From contig CP050901.1 in the NCBI GenBank assembly GCA_050916095.1, positions 496,001-560,000 on the forward strand: 64,000 bases of DNA, written 5' to 3'. The notes beneath the pieces were generated by a model. The model searched no databases, was not told the DNA's origin, and saw only the letters and a list, made by a program, of their open reading frames with translations. This stretch comes from JANPCX01 sp050916095 (GTDB lineage Bacteria > Pseudomonadota > Gammaproteobacteria > Burkholderiales > Burkholderiaceae_C). This document shows positions 17,854 to 26,789 of the stretch, piece by piece. A program made the position numbers and the translations under genes. Position 1 is the first letter of the stretch. Each line of letters starts with the position of its first letter.

Positions 17854-18645
17854 TCAATCCAAATCGCACCGCGTTGGCAACAGGTTTTGGTTCAACCAGC
17901 CCGTCCAGAGCGCCAACCAAGGTCCCCAGTCATGCCCTCCTGGAATGACGCGCACTCGGTCGGTTGGTAGTGTGCTTGCCAAGAGGCGGTGACCAGGCGC
18001 GAAACGGTCGGTCGCGCCGTAGCCCAAGTGAATGGGCAAGCTGGCCGAGCGCTCCTCGCTCAACCAGCCCCAGAGTTTGAGGTCCAGTTCAGTCGCCCCA
18101 CCCGCTCCAGGCCGCGCGGCGAACATGGCCTTGCGCTGTGCTGAATCTGTTCTTTGTTCCAGTGCAGCAATCCAACCCCGGGGCCCGAGGTAGGGGGCCA
18201 GTGCGACCACGCCTTCGATGTCGCTGGGATGATCCCTGAGGTAGTTCAGAGCGACATACCCACCAAGCGAAATGCCGACCAGCCAAATACGCCGATAGCC
18301 TTGAGCGCGCGCCGGGGCCAAAACGTCTTCATGCAAACGCCGACCCATGCTGCCGTCGTAGGCGTAGCCCAGGTGGGCGTCGGCGATACGCATGTCGACC
18401 GCCAAGTTGCGCGACCGAACCGCAGCGAGGAAACCTTCGCGTACGAATTCTTCGGGAGCCATGTGCGCACCGGGTAAAAATACCAACAGCACAGGCGCAG
18501 GTTCTGCGCAGACCTGTTGTTCGTCGTACAAGACATTCATGGTGTTGCCTAGAAACAATGGGGTCGAAGTGCAGCCCCACTGGCCAAGGGCTGATACCAA
18601 GAAAGTGGCGCAGGCCAGTCGCCTGGTCGCGTAGCGGTGCGTCAT
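17854..18645 (-). CDS. Alpha/beta hydrolase fold protein, probably exported
   Basis: The 263-residue protein has the nucleophile elbow G-I-S126-L-G-G, an acid candidate D213 (GATDRFAPG) and the histidine H238 (PGGHDWGPW), a complete alpha/beta hydrolase triad. The substrate is unknown. The N-terminus RRLACATFLVSALGQWGCTS looks like a signal sequence ending at Cys25, but the residues before that Cys do not match a strict lipobox, so lipoprotein status is uncertain. ATG 18645 is preferred: a longer frame from 18744 runs into the inverted-repeat element at 18670-18819. It converges with the PNPOx-family gene. Confidence 0.78.
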   Translation of the reverse strand: MTHRYATRRLACATFLVSALGQWGCTSTPLFLGNTMNVLYDEQQVCAEPAPVLLVFLPGAHMAPEEFVREGFLAAVRSRNLAVDMRIADAHLGYAYDGSMGRRLHEDVLAPARAQGYRRIWLVGISLGGYVALNYLRDHPSDIEGVVALAPYLGPRGWIAALEQRTDSAQRKAMFAARPGAGGATELDLKLWGWLSEERSASLPIHLGYGATDRFAPGHRLLASTLPTDRVRVIPGGHDWGPWLALWTGWLNQNLLPTRCDLD

Positions 18646-18669
18646 GTCAGCGATAGCCTGTCTCGTTAT

Positions 18670-18819
18670 CCCGCATATTTCACCAGGTACTGTCGCATGG
18701 GCGACCGGATGCGTTCTCAACTCCTCGCCAAGAACTACAGGCATTGGCTGCGGTTGTCTCGATCACCCCGGCCCGCCCACGCACAGCCGCATCAGCGCGT
18801 CCCTGATGAAATATGCGGG
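18670..18819. repeat. 150-bp element with 18-bp terminal inverted repeats (MITE-like)
   Basis: The left end CCCGCATATTTCACCAGG (18670-18687) and the right end CCTGATGAAATATGCGGG (18802-18819) are complementary at 17 of 18 positions. The core contains short palindromes such as GTCGC-ATGG-GCGAC but no gene. Its ends resemble those of the 391-bp element at 42425-42815. I see no clear target-site duplication. Confidence 0.6.
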
Positions 18820-19276
18820 CTACCCCGTGATGTATCCGCCTTGGTGGGTTGGTTGCCCAACGATGTCGCGGGCCTGTGCCAAGCTCATGCCAATTTGCAA
18901 GCGCGTGAACTTGTTGTCGTGTCCTACTTGGGGTGTTGTGAATGCAGCAGTCGGTGCTGCGGCCCATGGACATTCGCTGTTTGAATGGCTGGATGTTGCA
19001 AAACAACCGCCAAGTAGAGGGACACAGGCAGTGATTGAGACGAAGTTGGTGCATCGAAAAATCCGACATCACGGCTCCTGAGGAGGAAAAAGTGGATTGG
19101 GATGCACTCTGGTATCTTAAAGGCGACAATAGGTCCACAAAGCCCACCAAATCGCCCCAATGTCGCAGCGATAACCCTTGGTTTATGCCGATGGGCTGCG
19201 CTGCATCAATCCCCCAGACACGCTCTCGTGGCTATGTATTTTGGCCACAGGACACGGGCATTAACGACGAACAAAT
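18820..19276. other. Intergenic stretch without a supportable gene
   Basis: Several short frames are open on both strands, but none has convincing composition. The best is a frame starting GTG at 19092, just after GAGGAGG, reading VDWDALWYLKGDNRS; it then runs through the start of the DUF3429 gene in another frame with Cys- and Pro-rich, random-looking sequence. It may be decayed DNA. No tRNA-like or terminator structure was noticed. Confidence 0.4.
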
Positions 19277-19747
19277 ATGTTGCCCCTTACATCACAGCCG
19301 AGTCCTGTCAAATCCGACGCCGCCTCCATGGTGCTGGCCTCACGCCTCGGCTACGCAGGATTGTTGCCCTTCGCTCTCGGTGCGGCGCTGGTCTGGTTGG
19401 TGCGCCCGGACGCACACCCCTATGCCACCTTGATGCTGTCTTGTTATGCCGCAGTCATCGTCTCTTTTCTTGGTGGGATTCATTGGGGCTTGGCCATGCG
19501 ACAAACCCCGCACAGCGTGCCCGCGTGGTTCTATGTCTGGGGTGTTCTGCCGTCTCTGGTGGCTTGGGTGGCCGTCGTGATGCCGCCCTATGCCGGACTG
19601 GTGGTGCATGGTGTCATGCTGGTCACTTGTTACTTGGTGGATAGGCGCACTTACCCCATGCTCGGAGTGGCACCATGGCTCACCTTGCGTTTTCGGTTGA
19701 CCGTGGTGGCCAGTGTGAGCTGTTTTGTGGGCGCGGCCGGAAGTTGA
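19277..19747 (+). CDS. DUF3429 family membrane protein
   Basis: The 156-residue protein has about five predicted membrane helices. It contains FLGGIHWGLAM in the middle, typical of the DUF3429 family, and a YPMLGVAPWLTLRFRLT loop before the last helix. The function of the family is unknown. ATG at 19277 is used; ATG 19328 (MVLASRLGYAG) is a plausible shorter start because the first 17 residues are not hydrophobic. Confidence 0.8.
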   Translation: MLPLTSQPSPVKSDAASMVLASRLGYAGLLPFALGAALVWLVRPDAHPYATLMLSCYAAVIVSFLGGIHWGLAMRQTPHSVPAWFYVWGVLPSLVAWVAVVMPPYAGLVVHGVMLVTCYLVDRRTYPMLGVAPWLTLRFRLTVVASVSCFVGAAGS

Positions 19748-19798
19748 ACGCCCCGCCCAGCGTATTCTTGTGTCGCCCCCATCAGTTTGGCCCCGTCC

Positions 19799-21547
19799 AT
19801 GATCACCTACCGCGTTGACGTTTCAGATCTTCACCAACACGAGTTCCAAGTTACTTTGACGGTGCAAAACCCGCAAGCGCAGCAGAGGCTGAGCTTGCCG
19901 GTGTGGATACCCGGTAGCTACATGGTGCGCGAGTTCTCACGCCACATCAGCCGTTTGCAGGCCCAACAAGGGGGGCGCACGGTGACGTTGGTGCAACAGG
20001 ACAAAGCCACCTGGTTGGCCACCTGTACCGGTCGGCGGCCCTTGGTGCTGAGTTACCGGGTTTACGCCTTTGACAACTCGGTGCGCACAGCTTTTCTCGA
20101 TGCACAACGTGGTTTCTTCAACGGCAGCAGCTTGTTCCTCAAAGCCCATGGTCACGAGTCGCAAGCCCATCGGCTCGAACTCAAAACTTTGCCCAAGGGC
20201 TGGGAGGTGGCCACTGCCTTGGTCGCCGTCAAGGTCGATGCACGAGGTCGCGGCTGGTACGAGGCCGCCAACTACGACGAGCTGATCGACCACCCCGTTG
20301 AACTGGGTCAGTTTTGGCGCGGGCGTTTTCTTGCCCACGGTGTGCCCCATGACTTCGTGGTGGTGGGCCATTGGCCTGACTTTGACTGCGAACGTTTGCT
20401 GGCGGACACCAAACGCATCTGCGAATCACAAATAACGTTTTGGCACGGCAAAAAGAAACCGCCTTTTGACCGCTATGTGTTTTTGCTCAATGCCGTGGAC
20501 GAGGGTTATGGTGGGCTGGAGCACCGCAACAGCACCGCCTTGATTGCCGCGCGCCGTGACCTGCCGCAGTTGGGCAAGCCACATGAGTTGAGCGATGGGT
20601 ATGTCACCTTGCTCGGCCTCATCAGCCACGAGTACTTCCACACCTGGAACGTGAAGCGACTGCGGCCCGCCGAGTTTGCCCAGTACGAGCACAGCCGCGA
20701 AAACTACACCGAACTCTTGTGGTTCTTTGAAGGTTTCACCTCTTATTACGACGATCTGTTTTTGCTGCGAGCAGGTTTGATTGACACGCCGCGTTATTTA
20801 AAACTGCTGTCCAAAACCCTCAGCACCGTTCTGGCCACGCCGGGCCGTCACGTGCAAAGCGTGGCGCAGGCCAGCTTTGATGCCTGGGTCAAGTACTACC
20901 GCCAAGACGAAAACAGCGTCAACGCCACCATCAGTTACTACACCAAGGGCTCATTGATTGCCTTGGCAATGGACCTGCTGCTGCGTTGCGGCAAACAAGG
21001 CACGCTCGACGATGTGATGCGTTTGCTTTGGAAGCAAAGCAGTGGTGGTCCGGTGAGCGAGACCGACATCCAACAAGCGTTTAGCGAGGTGTCGGGTATT
21101 GATGCGCTCACAGCGCTGCAAACCTGGGTTCACGGCACTGAAGATCCACCCTGGCAGGCGCTGCTCGGGCGGTTGGGCATCGCCTGGAAAACCGAGGCAC
21201 CCAGTTTGGCACTGCGCTTGGGCGTGAAGGTCAGCGAAAGCGCGCTGACCGGCATCAAGGTGACCCAGGTGCTGCGCGGTGGCGTGGCGGAAACATGCGG
21301 TATGGCCGTGGGTGACGAGCTGTTGGCGCTGAACGGCTGGCGTTTGCGGCGTTTGGACGATGCCCAGCGGCTCTTGAACGTGCCGCCCGTCAGCACCTTG
21401 TTGGTCTGCCGTGACCAAAAAGTGTTCGGTCTCTCACTGCGTGCCGTGCCAAGCCAGGAGGAGGTACAAGGCGCTGTACAACTGGCCGAGGCACCGCTGG
21501 CACCGCCGGCGGTGGCTCTGCAACGCAAGGCATGGCTCGCACCCTGA
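19799..21547 (+). CDS. M61 family metallopeptidase with C-terminal PDZ domain
   Basis: This 582-residue glycyl-aminopeptidase-like protein has an N-terminal beta-sandwich (about residues 1-170) and a thermolysin-like catalytic domain with the zinc motif HEYFH (about residue 279) followed by WNVKRLRP. The downstream Glu is in LLWFFEGFTSYYDD. A PDZ domain covers about residues 470-560 (GIKVTQVLRGGVAE ... GDELLALNGWRL). It presumably trims peptides in the cytoplasm or periplasm; no signal peptide is seen. Start ATG 19799 (MITYRVDV). Its end overlaps the next gene by 16 nt. Confidence 0.9.
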   Translation: MITYRVDVSDLHQHEFQVTLTVQNPQAQQRLSLPVWIPGSYMVREFSRHISRLQAQQGGRTVTLVQQDKATWLATCTGRRPLVLSYRVYAFDNSVRTAFLDAQRGFFNGSSLFLKAHGHESQAHRLELKTLPKGWEVATALVAVKVDARGRGWYEAANYDELIDHPVELGQFWRGRFLAHGVPHDFVVVGHWPDFDCERLLADTKRICESQITFWHGKKKPPFDRYVFLLNAVDEGYGGLEHRNSTALIAARRDLPQLGKPHELSDGYVTLLGLISHEYFHTWNVKRLRPAEFAQYEHSRENYTELLWFFEGFTSYYDDLFLLRAGLIDTPRYLKLLSKTLSTVLATPGRHVQSVAQASFDAWVKYYRQDENSVNATISYYTKGSLIALAMDLLLRCGKQGTLDDVMRLLWKQSSGGPVSETDIQQAFSEVSGIDALTALQTWVHGTEDPPWQALLGRLGIAWKTEAPSLALRLGVKVSESALTGIKVTQVLRGGVAETCGMAVGDELLALNGWRLRRLDDAQRLLNVPPVSTLLVCRDQKVFGLSLRAVPSQEEVQGAVQLAEAPLAPPAVALQRKAWLAP

Positions 21548-22713
21548 TTCAGTCACCGGACGAGTTGGTGCTCGGCCAAGGGCGGTTACGTTCGCAAACA
21601 CCAGGCCTTTCGCCGCCGTTTGGCATCATTCTGTCGGTGGTGGTTTTGCTGGCTCACGCTTGGCTGGTGAATGCGCTTGGCGACGGGTTGGCGCAGATGC
21701 ATGAAGACACCCTGATGCCGCAGCGCGTGCAAGTGCGTTATGTCAGTGAGATGGTGGTGGTTCCGCCCGCACCGCCCCAGCCACAGGGGCCAGCCATCCG
21801 TCCTCGTGTTGGTCCTCCCAAACCGCGCCCTCAAGCCCTTCTCAAGGCTGAGTCATCTGCTGCTGAGGTCGTGGCTGCGGTTGCCCCCGCCGCTTCAGAT
21901 CCTGCTCCGCTCGCTGAGCAGGCTGCTTCCAGCGCGCCGGTGCCGCAGGCAGATGTCCCATCCATCGCGACGGGCCCAGCGGTCCTGCCGCCAGAAGCAC
22001 CCATGATGGTCGATCCCGGTGGTTCGGAGCAGGCGCTGTCGGCGGTGGACAGCCTGTGGCCACAAACCACACGCGTGCGCTACAGCGCCAAGGGCTACTA
22101 CCAAGGCGACATCTATGGTGACGCCACGGTGGAATGGGTGCTACAGGGCGACCGATATCAAATGCACTTGGATGTGAGTTTGGGCTTGGGCCTGTTCAGT
22201 CGCAAAGCCACGAGCCGAGGTCGTATTGCGCCCGAGGGCGTCGTACCCGAACGTTACGACGAAGCCACTAAGACGCCATTTCGTAGCGCGCGTCGTTTGA
22301 GCGTGGTGCTGGGTGACGACTTGGTGACCTTGGCACAAGGTCAAACCACCGCCCGGCTTGCCGGGCTGCAGGACACGGCCAGCCAGTTTGTACAACTGAC
22401 CTACCTCTTCACCACCCAGCCCGAGTTGGCCCAAGCCGGCCAGCGCATCGAGTTTCCCTTGGCGTTTCCGCGTGCTGTACGAGCCTACGCGTACCAGGTT
22501 CAGGGACATGAGGTGCTGCAAACGCCGATGGGCCCACTTGATACCTTGCATGTCATCCCACGGCGGCTGCAGGCCAAAGACAAAGACCTGGTGGCACAGG
22601 CCTGGTTTGCACCGACTCTGCGTTACTTGCCAGCCCGCATCCGCATTACCCAGGGTGACGAAATTTACATCGACTTGCTGATCGCGGCCCCACCGCAATT
22701 GGCTGCCAATTAA
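21532..22713 (+). CDS. DUF3108 family protein with N-terminal anchor and proline/alanine-rich linker
   Basis: The 393-residue protein has one membrane segment (about residues 25-45, FGIILSVVVLLAHAWLVNAL), a Pro/Ala-rich linker (about 75-160) and a beta-rich C-terminal DUF3108 domain (about 180-390; AKGYYQGDIYGDATVEW at its start). The anchor plus flexible linker resembles TonB-like periplasm-spanning proteins, but no TonB C-terminal domain is present. Function unknown. ATG 21532 lies inside the end of the M61 gene, which points to translational coupling. Confidence 0.82.
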   Translation: MARTLIQSPDELVLGQGRLRSQTPGLSPPFGIILSVVVLLAHAWLVNALGDGLAQMHEDTLMPQRVQVRYVSEMVVVPPAPPQPQGPAIRPRVGPPKPRPQALLKAESSAAEVVAAVAPAASDPAPLAEQAASSAPVPQADVPSIATGPAVLPPEAPMMVDPGGSEQALSAVDSLWPQTTRVRYSAKGYYQGDIYGDATVEWVLQGDRYQMHLDVSLGLGLFSRKATSRGRIAPEGVVPERYDEATKTPFRSARRLSVVLGDDLVTLAQGQTTARLAGLQDTASQFVQLTYLFTTQPELAQAGQRIEFPLAFPRAVRAYAYQVQGHEVLQTPMGPLDTLHVIPRRLQAKDKDLVAQAWFAPTLRYLPARIRITQGDEIYIDLLIAAPPQLAAN

Positions 22714-22722
22714 CGCAGTGGC

Positions 22723-23220
22723 TCATCGATTCTGTGGGTTGTCTATGAAACGGCTGGCAAACTCCAAACCAACCGAATCGCCTCGGGAACGCGAGATCGC
22801 CTGCTGAGCCAAAAGCAAAACGGGGCGGCATTCGTCCCAGTTCTTGGTTTTTTCGATGCGAATGGCAAGCGATTCGGCCTCAGGGCCCAGTTGGTCATTC
22901 AGAAAACGCAGGGCCTGGAGTCGCCGGGTTTGGAAAGTGACGGGGCTTGTCGGTGCGTTTTCTGCTGGTGCCTTGCGGCTTTTGGCCACCTCCGGGGTGA
23001 TCGGCATCTCTCTCGAAACCGAAGTCACTTCGATGTAGTCCATGTCGAGGAGGGTCTGCAAAACTTCTTCGGCATCCCCCAAAATCATTCGGCGCAGATC
23101 ATCATCCGTAGTTTTGCCATCAATCAGAATCAAGGCGGCTCGCAAACGTTGTGCCAAGCGGTTGGCACGCGTTTTGATCTCACTATGGCCTTTTTCGGTC
23201 TTTCGATAGATGATCGACAT
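22723..23220 (-). CDS. Conserved hypothetical protein
   Basis: The 165-residue protein starts MSIIYRKTEKGHSEI. Its first half (residues 1-70) reads like a small winged-helix or wHTH fold (SEIKTRANRLAQRLRAALILIDGKTTDDDLRRMI), followed by a variable linker and a helical C-terminus. Similar proteins occur in Burkholderiales, but I know of no function. ATG 23220 is preferred because the upstream extension to 23334 overlaps the ribosome-site region of the divergent enoyl-CoA hydratase gene. It converges with the DUF3108 gene. Confidence 0.7.
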   Translation of the reverse strand: MSIIYRKTEKGHSEIKTRANRLAQRLRAALILIDGKTTDDDLRRMILGDAEEVLQTLLDMDYIEVTSVSREMPITPEVAKSRKAPAENAPTSPVTFQTRRLQALRFLNDQLGPEAESLAIRIEKTKNWDECRPVLLLAQQAISRSRGDSVGLEFASRFIDNPQNR

Positions 23221-23311
23221 GAGTAAATCCCAGCGAACGAAGGCTCTAGGCCACAAGCAACAGTGTGTCAGATTTGAATGCTTATGCACACTTACAAACC
23301 AGGAGTACACC

Positions 23312-24100
23312 ATGATTTTTGAAAACATTCTCACGGAATTTCACGGACAGGACTCTTTGAGAACCGGCCTCATCACCCTGAACCGCCCCAAACAACTCAA
23401 CGCCTTGAACGACGCCTTGATGAGTGAACTCGGTCAGGCTATGCTCGCCTTCGAGGCCGACACCAGCATTGGTTGCCTCGTCATCACCGGCAGCGAAAAA
23501 GCCTTCGCGGCGGGGGCCGACATCACCGGCATGGCTCCGCTCGGTTACATGGATGTGTACAAAGGCGACTTCATCACACGCAACTGGGAGGCGATTCGTT
23601 CGGTGCGTAAGCCCGTGATCGCGGCGGTGAGCGGGTTCGCCTTGGGCGGCGGTTGCGAGCTGGCCATGATGTGCGACTTCATCATTGCTGCGGACACCGC
23701 CAAGTTTGGCCAACCCGAAATCAAACTCGGCATCATCCCGGGGGCTGGCGGCACGCAGCGCTTGCCGCGCGCCATCAGCAAAGCCAAAGCCATGGACTTG
23801 GTGCTGACCGGGCGCATGATGGATGCCGAAGAAGCCGAACGTTCAGGTTTGGTCTCGCGTGTGGTGCCTGCCGCCGAATTAATGGCCACCACCTTGGCCG
23901 CCGCCCAGCAAATTTGTGAGTTCAGCGGCCCGAGTGTCATGATGGCCAAAGAATGCGTCAACCGCGCCTTTGAAGGCGGCCTTGCCGACGGTATTTCTTT
24001 CGAGCGTCGGCTCTTCCATTCTTTGTTTGCAACGGAAGACCAAAAAGAAGGCATGGACGCCTTCATCAACAAACGCAAGCCAGCGTTCAAACAGCGCTGA
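23312..24100 (+). CDS. Enoyl-CoA hydratase
   Basis: This 262-residue crotonase-fold enzyme hydrates trans-2-enoyl-CoA in beta-oxidation. Visible motifs: AFAAGADITGM (first oxyanion strand), SGFALGGGCELAMMCDF (oxyanion hole) with the first catalytic Glu in CELA, and FGQPEIKLGIIPGAGGTQRLPR with the second. Both acid/base Glu positions are present, so it should be an active hydratase. AGGAG lies 7 nt before ATG 23312. It is followed at 38 nt by the DUF1840 gene on the same strand. Confidence 0.93.
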   Translation: MIFENILTEFHGQDSLRTGLITLNRPKQLNALNDALMSELGQAMLAFEADTSIGCLVITGSEKAFAAGADITGMAPLGYMDVYKGDFITRNWEAIRSVRKPVIAAVSGFALGGGCELAMMCDFIIAADTAKFGQPEIKLGIIPGAGGTQRLPRAISKAKAMDLVLTGRMMDAEEAERSGLVSRVVPAAELMATTLAAAQQICEFSGPSVMMAKECVNRAFEGGLADGISFERRLFHSLFATEDQKEGMDAFINKRKPAFKQR

Positions 24101-24137
24101 CACCCCAGTCTGTTCACACCGTTTCACGAGGCCCACC

Positions 24138-24479
24138 ATGCTTTACAAATTCAAATCCCAAGCCACCAGCGACCTGATCATGCTGGGCACCCAGGGTGAC
24201 CAGTTGCTCAAGCTGCTTGGGCGCAGCCCCGCTGCACAAGGCATCTTCGAGCCCGAGACCATGCCCCAAGCGTGGGGCGTGCTCGAACAAGCCGTGAAAG
24301 ACGAAGAGTCCGCCCTCCGCGATGCGAAGCCACCCCACCCCATGGAGCCCAATGCCGAGGAAGAGCCGCAAGACGCCACGGCCACCGCCGCAGTCAGCCT
24401 GCGCCAGCGGGTGTGGCCTTTCATTGACATGCTCAAACGCGCCCATGCTGAACAACAAGCGGTGGTGTGGGGTGTATGA
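24138..24479 (+). CDS. DUF1840 family protein
   Basis: This small 113-residue soluble protein begins MLYKFKSQATSDLIMLGTQGDQLLKLLGR, the conserved opening of DUF1840, a betaproteobacterial family of unknown function. An acidic, variable middle (about 60-85) separates it from the conserved helix RVWPFIDMLKRAHAEQQAVVWG at the C-terminus. The ATG at 24138 is the only sensible start. It is probably cotranscribed with the enoyl-CoA hydratase and the PEBP gene that follows 42 nt later. Confidence 0.88.
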   Translation: MLYKFKSQATSDLIMLGTQGDQLLKLLGRSPAAQGIFEPETMPQAWGVLEQAVKDEESALRDAKPPHPMEPNAEEEPQDATATAAVSLRQRVWPFIDMLKRAHAEQQAVVWGV

Positions 24480-24521
24480 AAATCCCATCCCGATAAAACG
24501 CAGACGCCCAGGAGATCCCCC

Positions 24522-25151
24522 ATGAAACTCACCAGCCAAAGCTGGGCCAACGGCGAGCGCATCCCCGCGCTGCACGCCGCAGGCCGCTTGGACGCGGCCA
24601 GTGGCGTGGCCTTTTCAGACAACGTCAACCCCCACCTGGCATGGACCGAAGTACCCGCGGGCACCCAGTCCTTTGCCCTCATTTGCCACGACTTCGACGT
24701 GCCCAGCCGGGGCGACGACGTGAACCAGTTGGATCGCGAAGTGCCCGCCGATTTGCCCCGCGTTGATTTTTTCCACTGGGTGATGGTGGACCTGCCGCCC
24801 ACGCTCACAGAAATCAAAGAAGGCGAGTTCTGCCGTGGTTTCACCCCACGCGGCAAAACCGGGCCCGCCACCTTGATGGGTGCCCGCCACGGCCTGAACG
24901 ACTACACCGGCTGGTTCGCCTCTGACCCTGAGCGCGCAGGCGACTACTTCGGTTACGACGGCCCCTTTCCGCCCTTCAACGACTCCCTCATCCACCACTA
25001 TGTGTTCACCCTGTATGCGCTCAATGTGGCGCGTGCGCCGGTGGAGGGCCACTTCACCGGCATGCAAGTGCGCGAGGCCATTTACCCTCATGTGCTGGTC
25101 GCTGCGACCCATTCCGGCACCTACACCTTGAACCGCCGCCTGGCGGGTTGA
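24522..25151 (+). CDS. YbhB/YbcL (PEBP, Raf kinase inhibitor-like) family protein
   Basis: The 209-residue protein has the phosphatidylethanolamine-binding protein fold: SPxLxW-like NVNPHLAWTEVPAGTQSFALICHDFDVP near the N-terminus, FFHWVMVDLPPT in the middle and the ligand-pocket histidines in YDGPFPPFNDSLIHHYVFTLYAL. Bacterial members have no agreed function. AGGAGA precedes the ATG. The downstream phosphatase gene begins 3 nt after its stop. Confidence 0.9.
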   Translation: MKLTSQSWANGERIPALHAAGRLDAASGVAFSDNVNPHLAWTEVPAGTQSFALICHDFDVPSRGDDVNQLDREVPADLPRVDFFHWVMVDLPPTLTEIKEGEFCRGFTPRGKTGPATLMGARHGLNDYTGWFASDPERAGDYFGYDGPFPPFNDSLIHHYVFTLYALNVARAPVEGHFTGMQVREAIYPHVLVAATHSGTYTLNRRLAG

Positions 25152-25154
25152 TCC

Positions 25155-25826
25155 TTGTCCCCGGCCATCACCCGCATCCTCGCCATCCGCCACGGCGAAA
25201 CCGACTGGAATGCCAGCACGCGCATCCAAGGCCACATCGACATCCCGCTGAACAAGATGGGCCGCTGGCAAGCCCAACAATTGGCGCAGGCCTTGACCCA
25301 CGAAACGATAGACGTCATTTACGCCAGCGACCTGTCACGCGCCTTTGAAACCGCCCGCGCCGTGGCCAAAGTTCAGCGCAAACGGGTGATCGCCGTGCCC
25401 ATGCTGCGGGAGCGGCACTTCGGCGTGTTTCAAGGCCGACAGTTCAAGGACATCGAGGTGGAGTTGCCCGAACAAGCCGAACGCTGGCGCAAACGCGATG
25501 TGGACTTCTGTCCCGAAGGCGGTGAGTCTCTGCGCGTGTTTTACGAACGCTGCGTGAACGCAGCACGTTTGCTGGCCGCTGCCCACCCCGGCCAAACCGT
25601 GGCCCTGGTCGCCCATGGCGGCGTGATGGACTGCCTCTACCGCGCCGCCCTGCGCATCGACCTGCAAGCCCCCCGCAGCTGGGCCTTGGGCAACGCCAGC
25701 ATCAACCGCTTGCTGTACACGGGCGAAGGGTTCAGTTTGGTGGGCTGGAGCGACACGGCGCATTTGGACCATGCGGTGTTGGATGAGATTCCGGATTCAT
25801 TGGGTCAGCAGAATCGGCATGTTTGA
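25155..25826 (+). CDS. Histidine phosphatase family protein (phosphoglycerate mutase-like)
   Basis: The 223-residue protein has the RHG signature at the N-terminus (ILAIRHGETDWN, with the phosphohistidine in RHGE). The second conserved His is in VALVAHGGVMDCL, and the acid is in RERHFGVFQGRQF. It is a phosphatase or mutase of the 2H-phosphatase class; the substrate is unknown, and CobC-like or GpmB-like roles are possible. No ATG fits, so it probably starts with TTG 25155, coupled to the PEBP stop at 25149-25151. Confidence 0.85.
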   Translation: MSPAITRILAIRHGETDWNASTRIQGHIDIPLNKMGRWQAQQLAQALTHETIDVIYASDLSRAFETARAVAKVQRKRVIAVPMLRERHFGVFQGRQFKDIEVELPEQAERWRKRDVDFCPEGGESLRVFYERCVNAARLLAAAHPGQTVALVAHGGVMDCLYRAALRIDLQAPRSWALGNASINRLLYTGEGFSLVGWSDTAHLDHAVLDEIPDSLGQQNRHV

Positions 25827-26191
25827 GGGCTCGATTGACATCAGTTGGAGATCACCTGTAATGCACATGCTGAACGACAGGGTGGTTTCAAACCTGAAGC
25901 GCCAAGTGAGCTTGAATGATTGTTTTGACGACGATGTGGGGGCGAACAAGGGCTGCTCCCATCGGCGGATAAGCAAGTAGCCCTCAAGCCACCGTAGGCC
26001 GTTAGTTTTCAAAATAATCACTGAGAGCGAAGCGGGACTTTGGGTGTAAGCGTTTATAGAGCTTTGATACCATATCGGGCGTTTTATTGCTTCTTGGCGG
26101 GGGGCCTTCACCGCAACACCAAGAGCGTCAGAACCAATACCTTCCCAAGCCAGTCCACTCTCACCACTTAAGAATTTCACAAGGGAATCTC
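25827..26191. other. 365-bp intergenic region upstream of the OmpA-like gene
   Basis: It is less GC-rich than its neighbours. A 127-codon minus-strand frame (25797-26180) is open, but its composition is not protein-like. TTGCTT and nearby AT-rich blocks at 26040-26095 could hold the promoter of the OmpA-like gene; AAGGGA sits 7 nt before its ATG. No tRNA or clear terminator is seen. Confidence 0.35.
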
Positions 26192-26698
26192 ATGAAGACA
26201 GTGCGCTCACTTAAAAACGTTGCTTTGCTTTGCGGCCTGGCTGCATTGTTTGCCCTCTCGGCGTGTAGTACGGCCCCCAAAGCAGGCGAGTACGACAGCT
26301 TCAGGATCAAGCAAGTTGCCCGCGGCGTGCAAATCACCGGCGATGACAAGGTTTTGTTTGATACCGGCAAAGCTGAGATCAAACCTGAGGGGCTGAACTT
26401 CATCGCGCTGTTGGCCAAGGCGCTGAACGAACGCACGAAAGCCAATGTGTTGGTAGAGGGGCATACCGACAACGTGGGTTCTGCGTCCCTCAACCAGACC
26501 CTGTCCGAACAACGTGCGGCTTCCATCAAACAAGCCTTGGTTGCACGTGGTGTGAACGAGTCGCGTATTCAATCGGCAGGTTTGGGGTTCACGATGCCAG
26601 TGGCTGACAACAGCACCGCAGAAGGGCGTCAAGCCAACCGCCGTACCGATGTGATCTTGTTGGGCGAGAAGGTTGAATCCGTTTTCCCAAAAAGGTGA
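26192..26698 (+). CDS. OmpA family lipoprotein
   Basis: The 168-residue protein has a lipoprotein signal peptide (MKTVRSLKNVALLCGLAALF, then LSAC as lipobox, Cys about 24). An OmpA-like peptidoglycan-binding domain follows (about residues 50-165) with VLFDTGKAEIKPEGL, the LVEGHTDNVGSASLNQTLSEQR core that contacts diaminopimelate, and NRRTDVIL at the end. It likely tethers the outer membrane to peptidoglycan. It lacks the glycine-zipper region of YiaD-type relatives. Confidence 0.92.
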   Translation: MKTVRSLKNVALLCGLAALFALSACSTAPKAGEYDSFRIKQVARGVQITGDDKVLFDTGKAEIKPEGLNFIALLAKALNERTKANVLVEGHTDNVGSASLNQTLSEQRAASIKQALVARGVNESRIQSAGLGFTMPVADNSTAEGRQANRRTDVILLGEKVESVFPKR

Positions 26699-26789
26699 CG
26701 TGACACGCCAGGTATCGGACTGCCCAGTGCCTTGTTTGTCGCCCAGCGTTCCGACCGTCGGGACAGCGAGCGGCTTTGCATGCAAGCAC

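Noticed and set aside
18637..19081. Plus-strand frames through the 150-bp element and beyond (MSAIACLVIPHIS..., MRHVSDSLSR...)
   Set aside because: They read through the inverted repeats of a non-coding element, are rich in Cys, Pro and Trp, and have no ribosome site or similarity that I recognise.
19035..19433. ORF starting near GAGGAGG at 19080-19086 (VDWDALWYLKGDN...)
   Set aside because: The first 30 residues look plausible, but the frame continues into the DUF3429 gene with random composition. It is kept only as a remark in the intergenic entry.
25797..26180. Minus-strand 127-codon ORF in the gap before the OmpA-like gene
   Set aside because: It overlaps the end of the phosphatase gene, composition is not protein-like, and there is no ribosome site.
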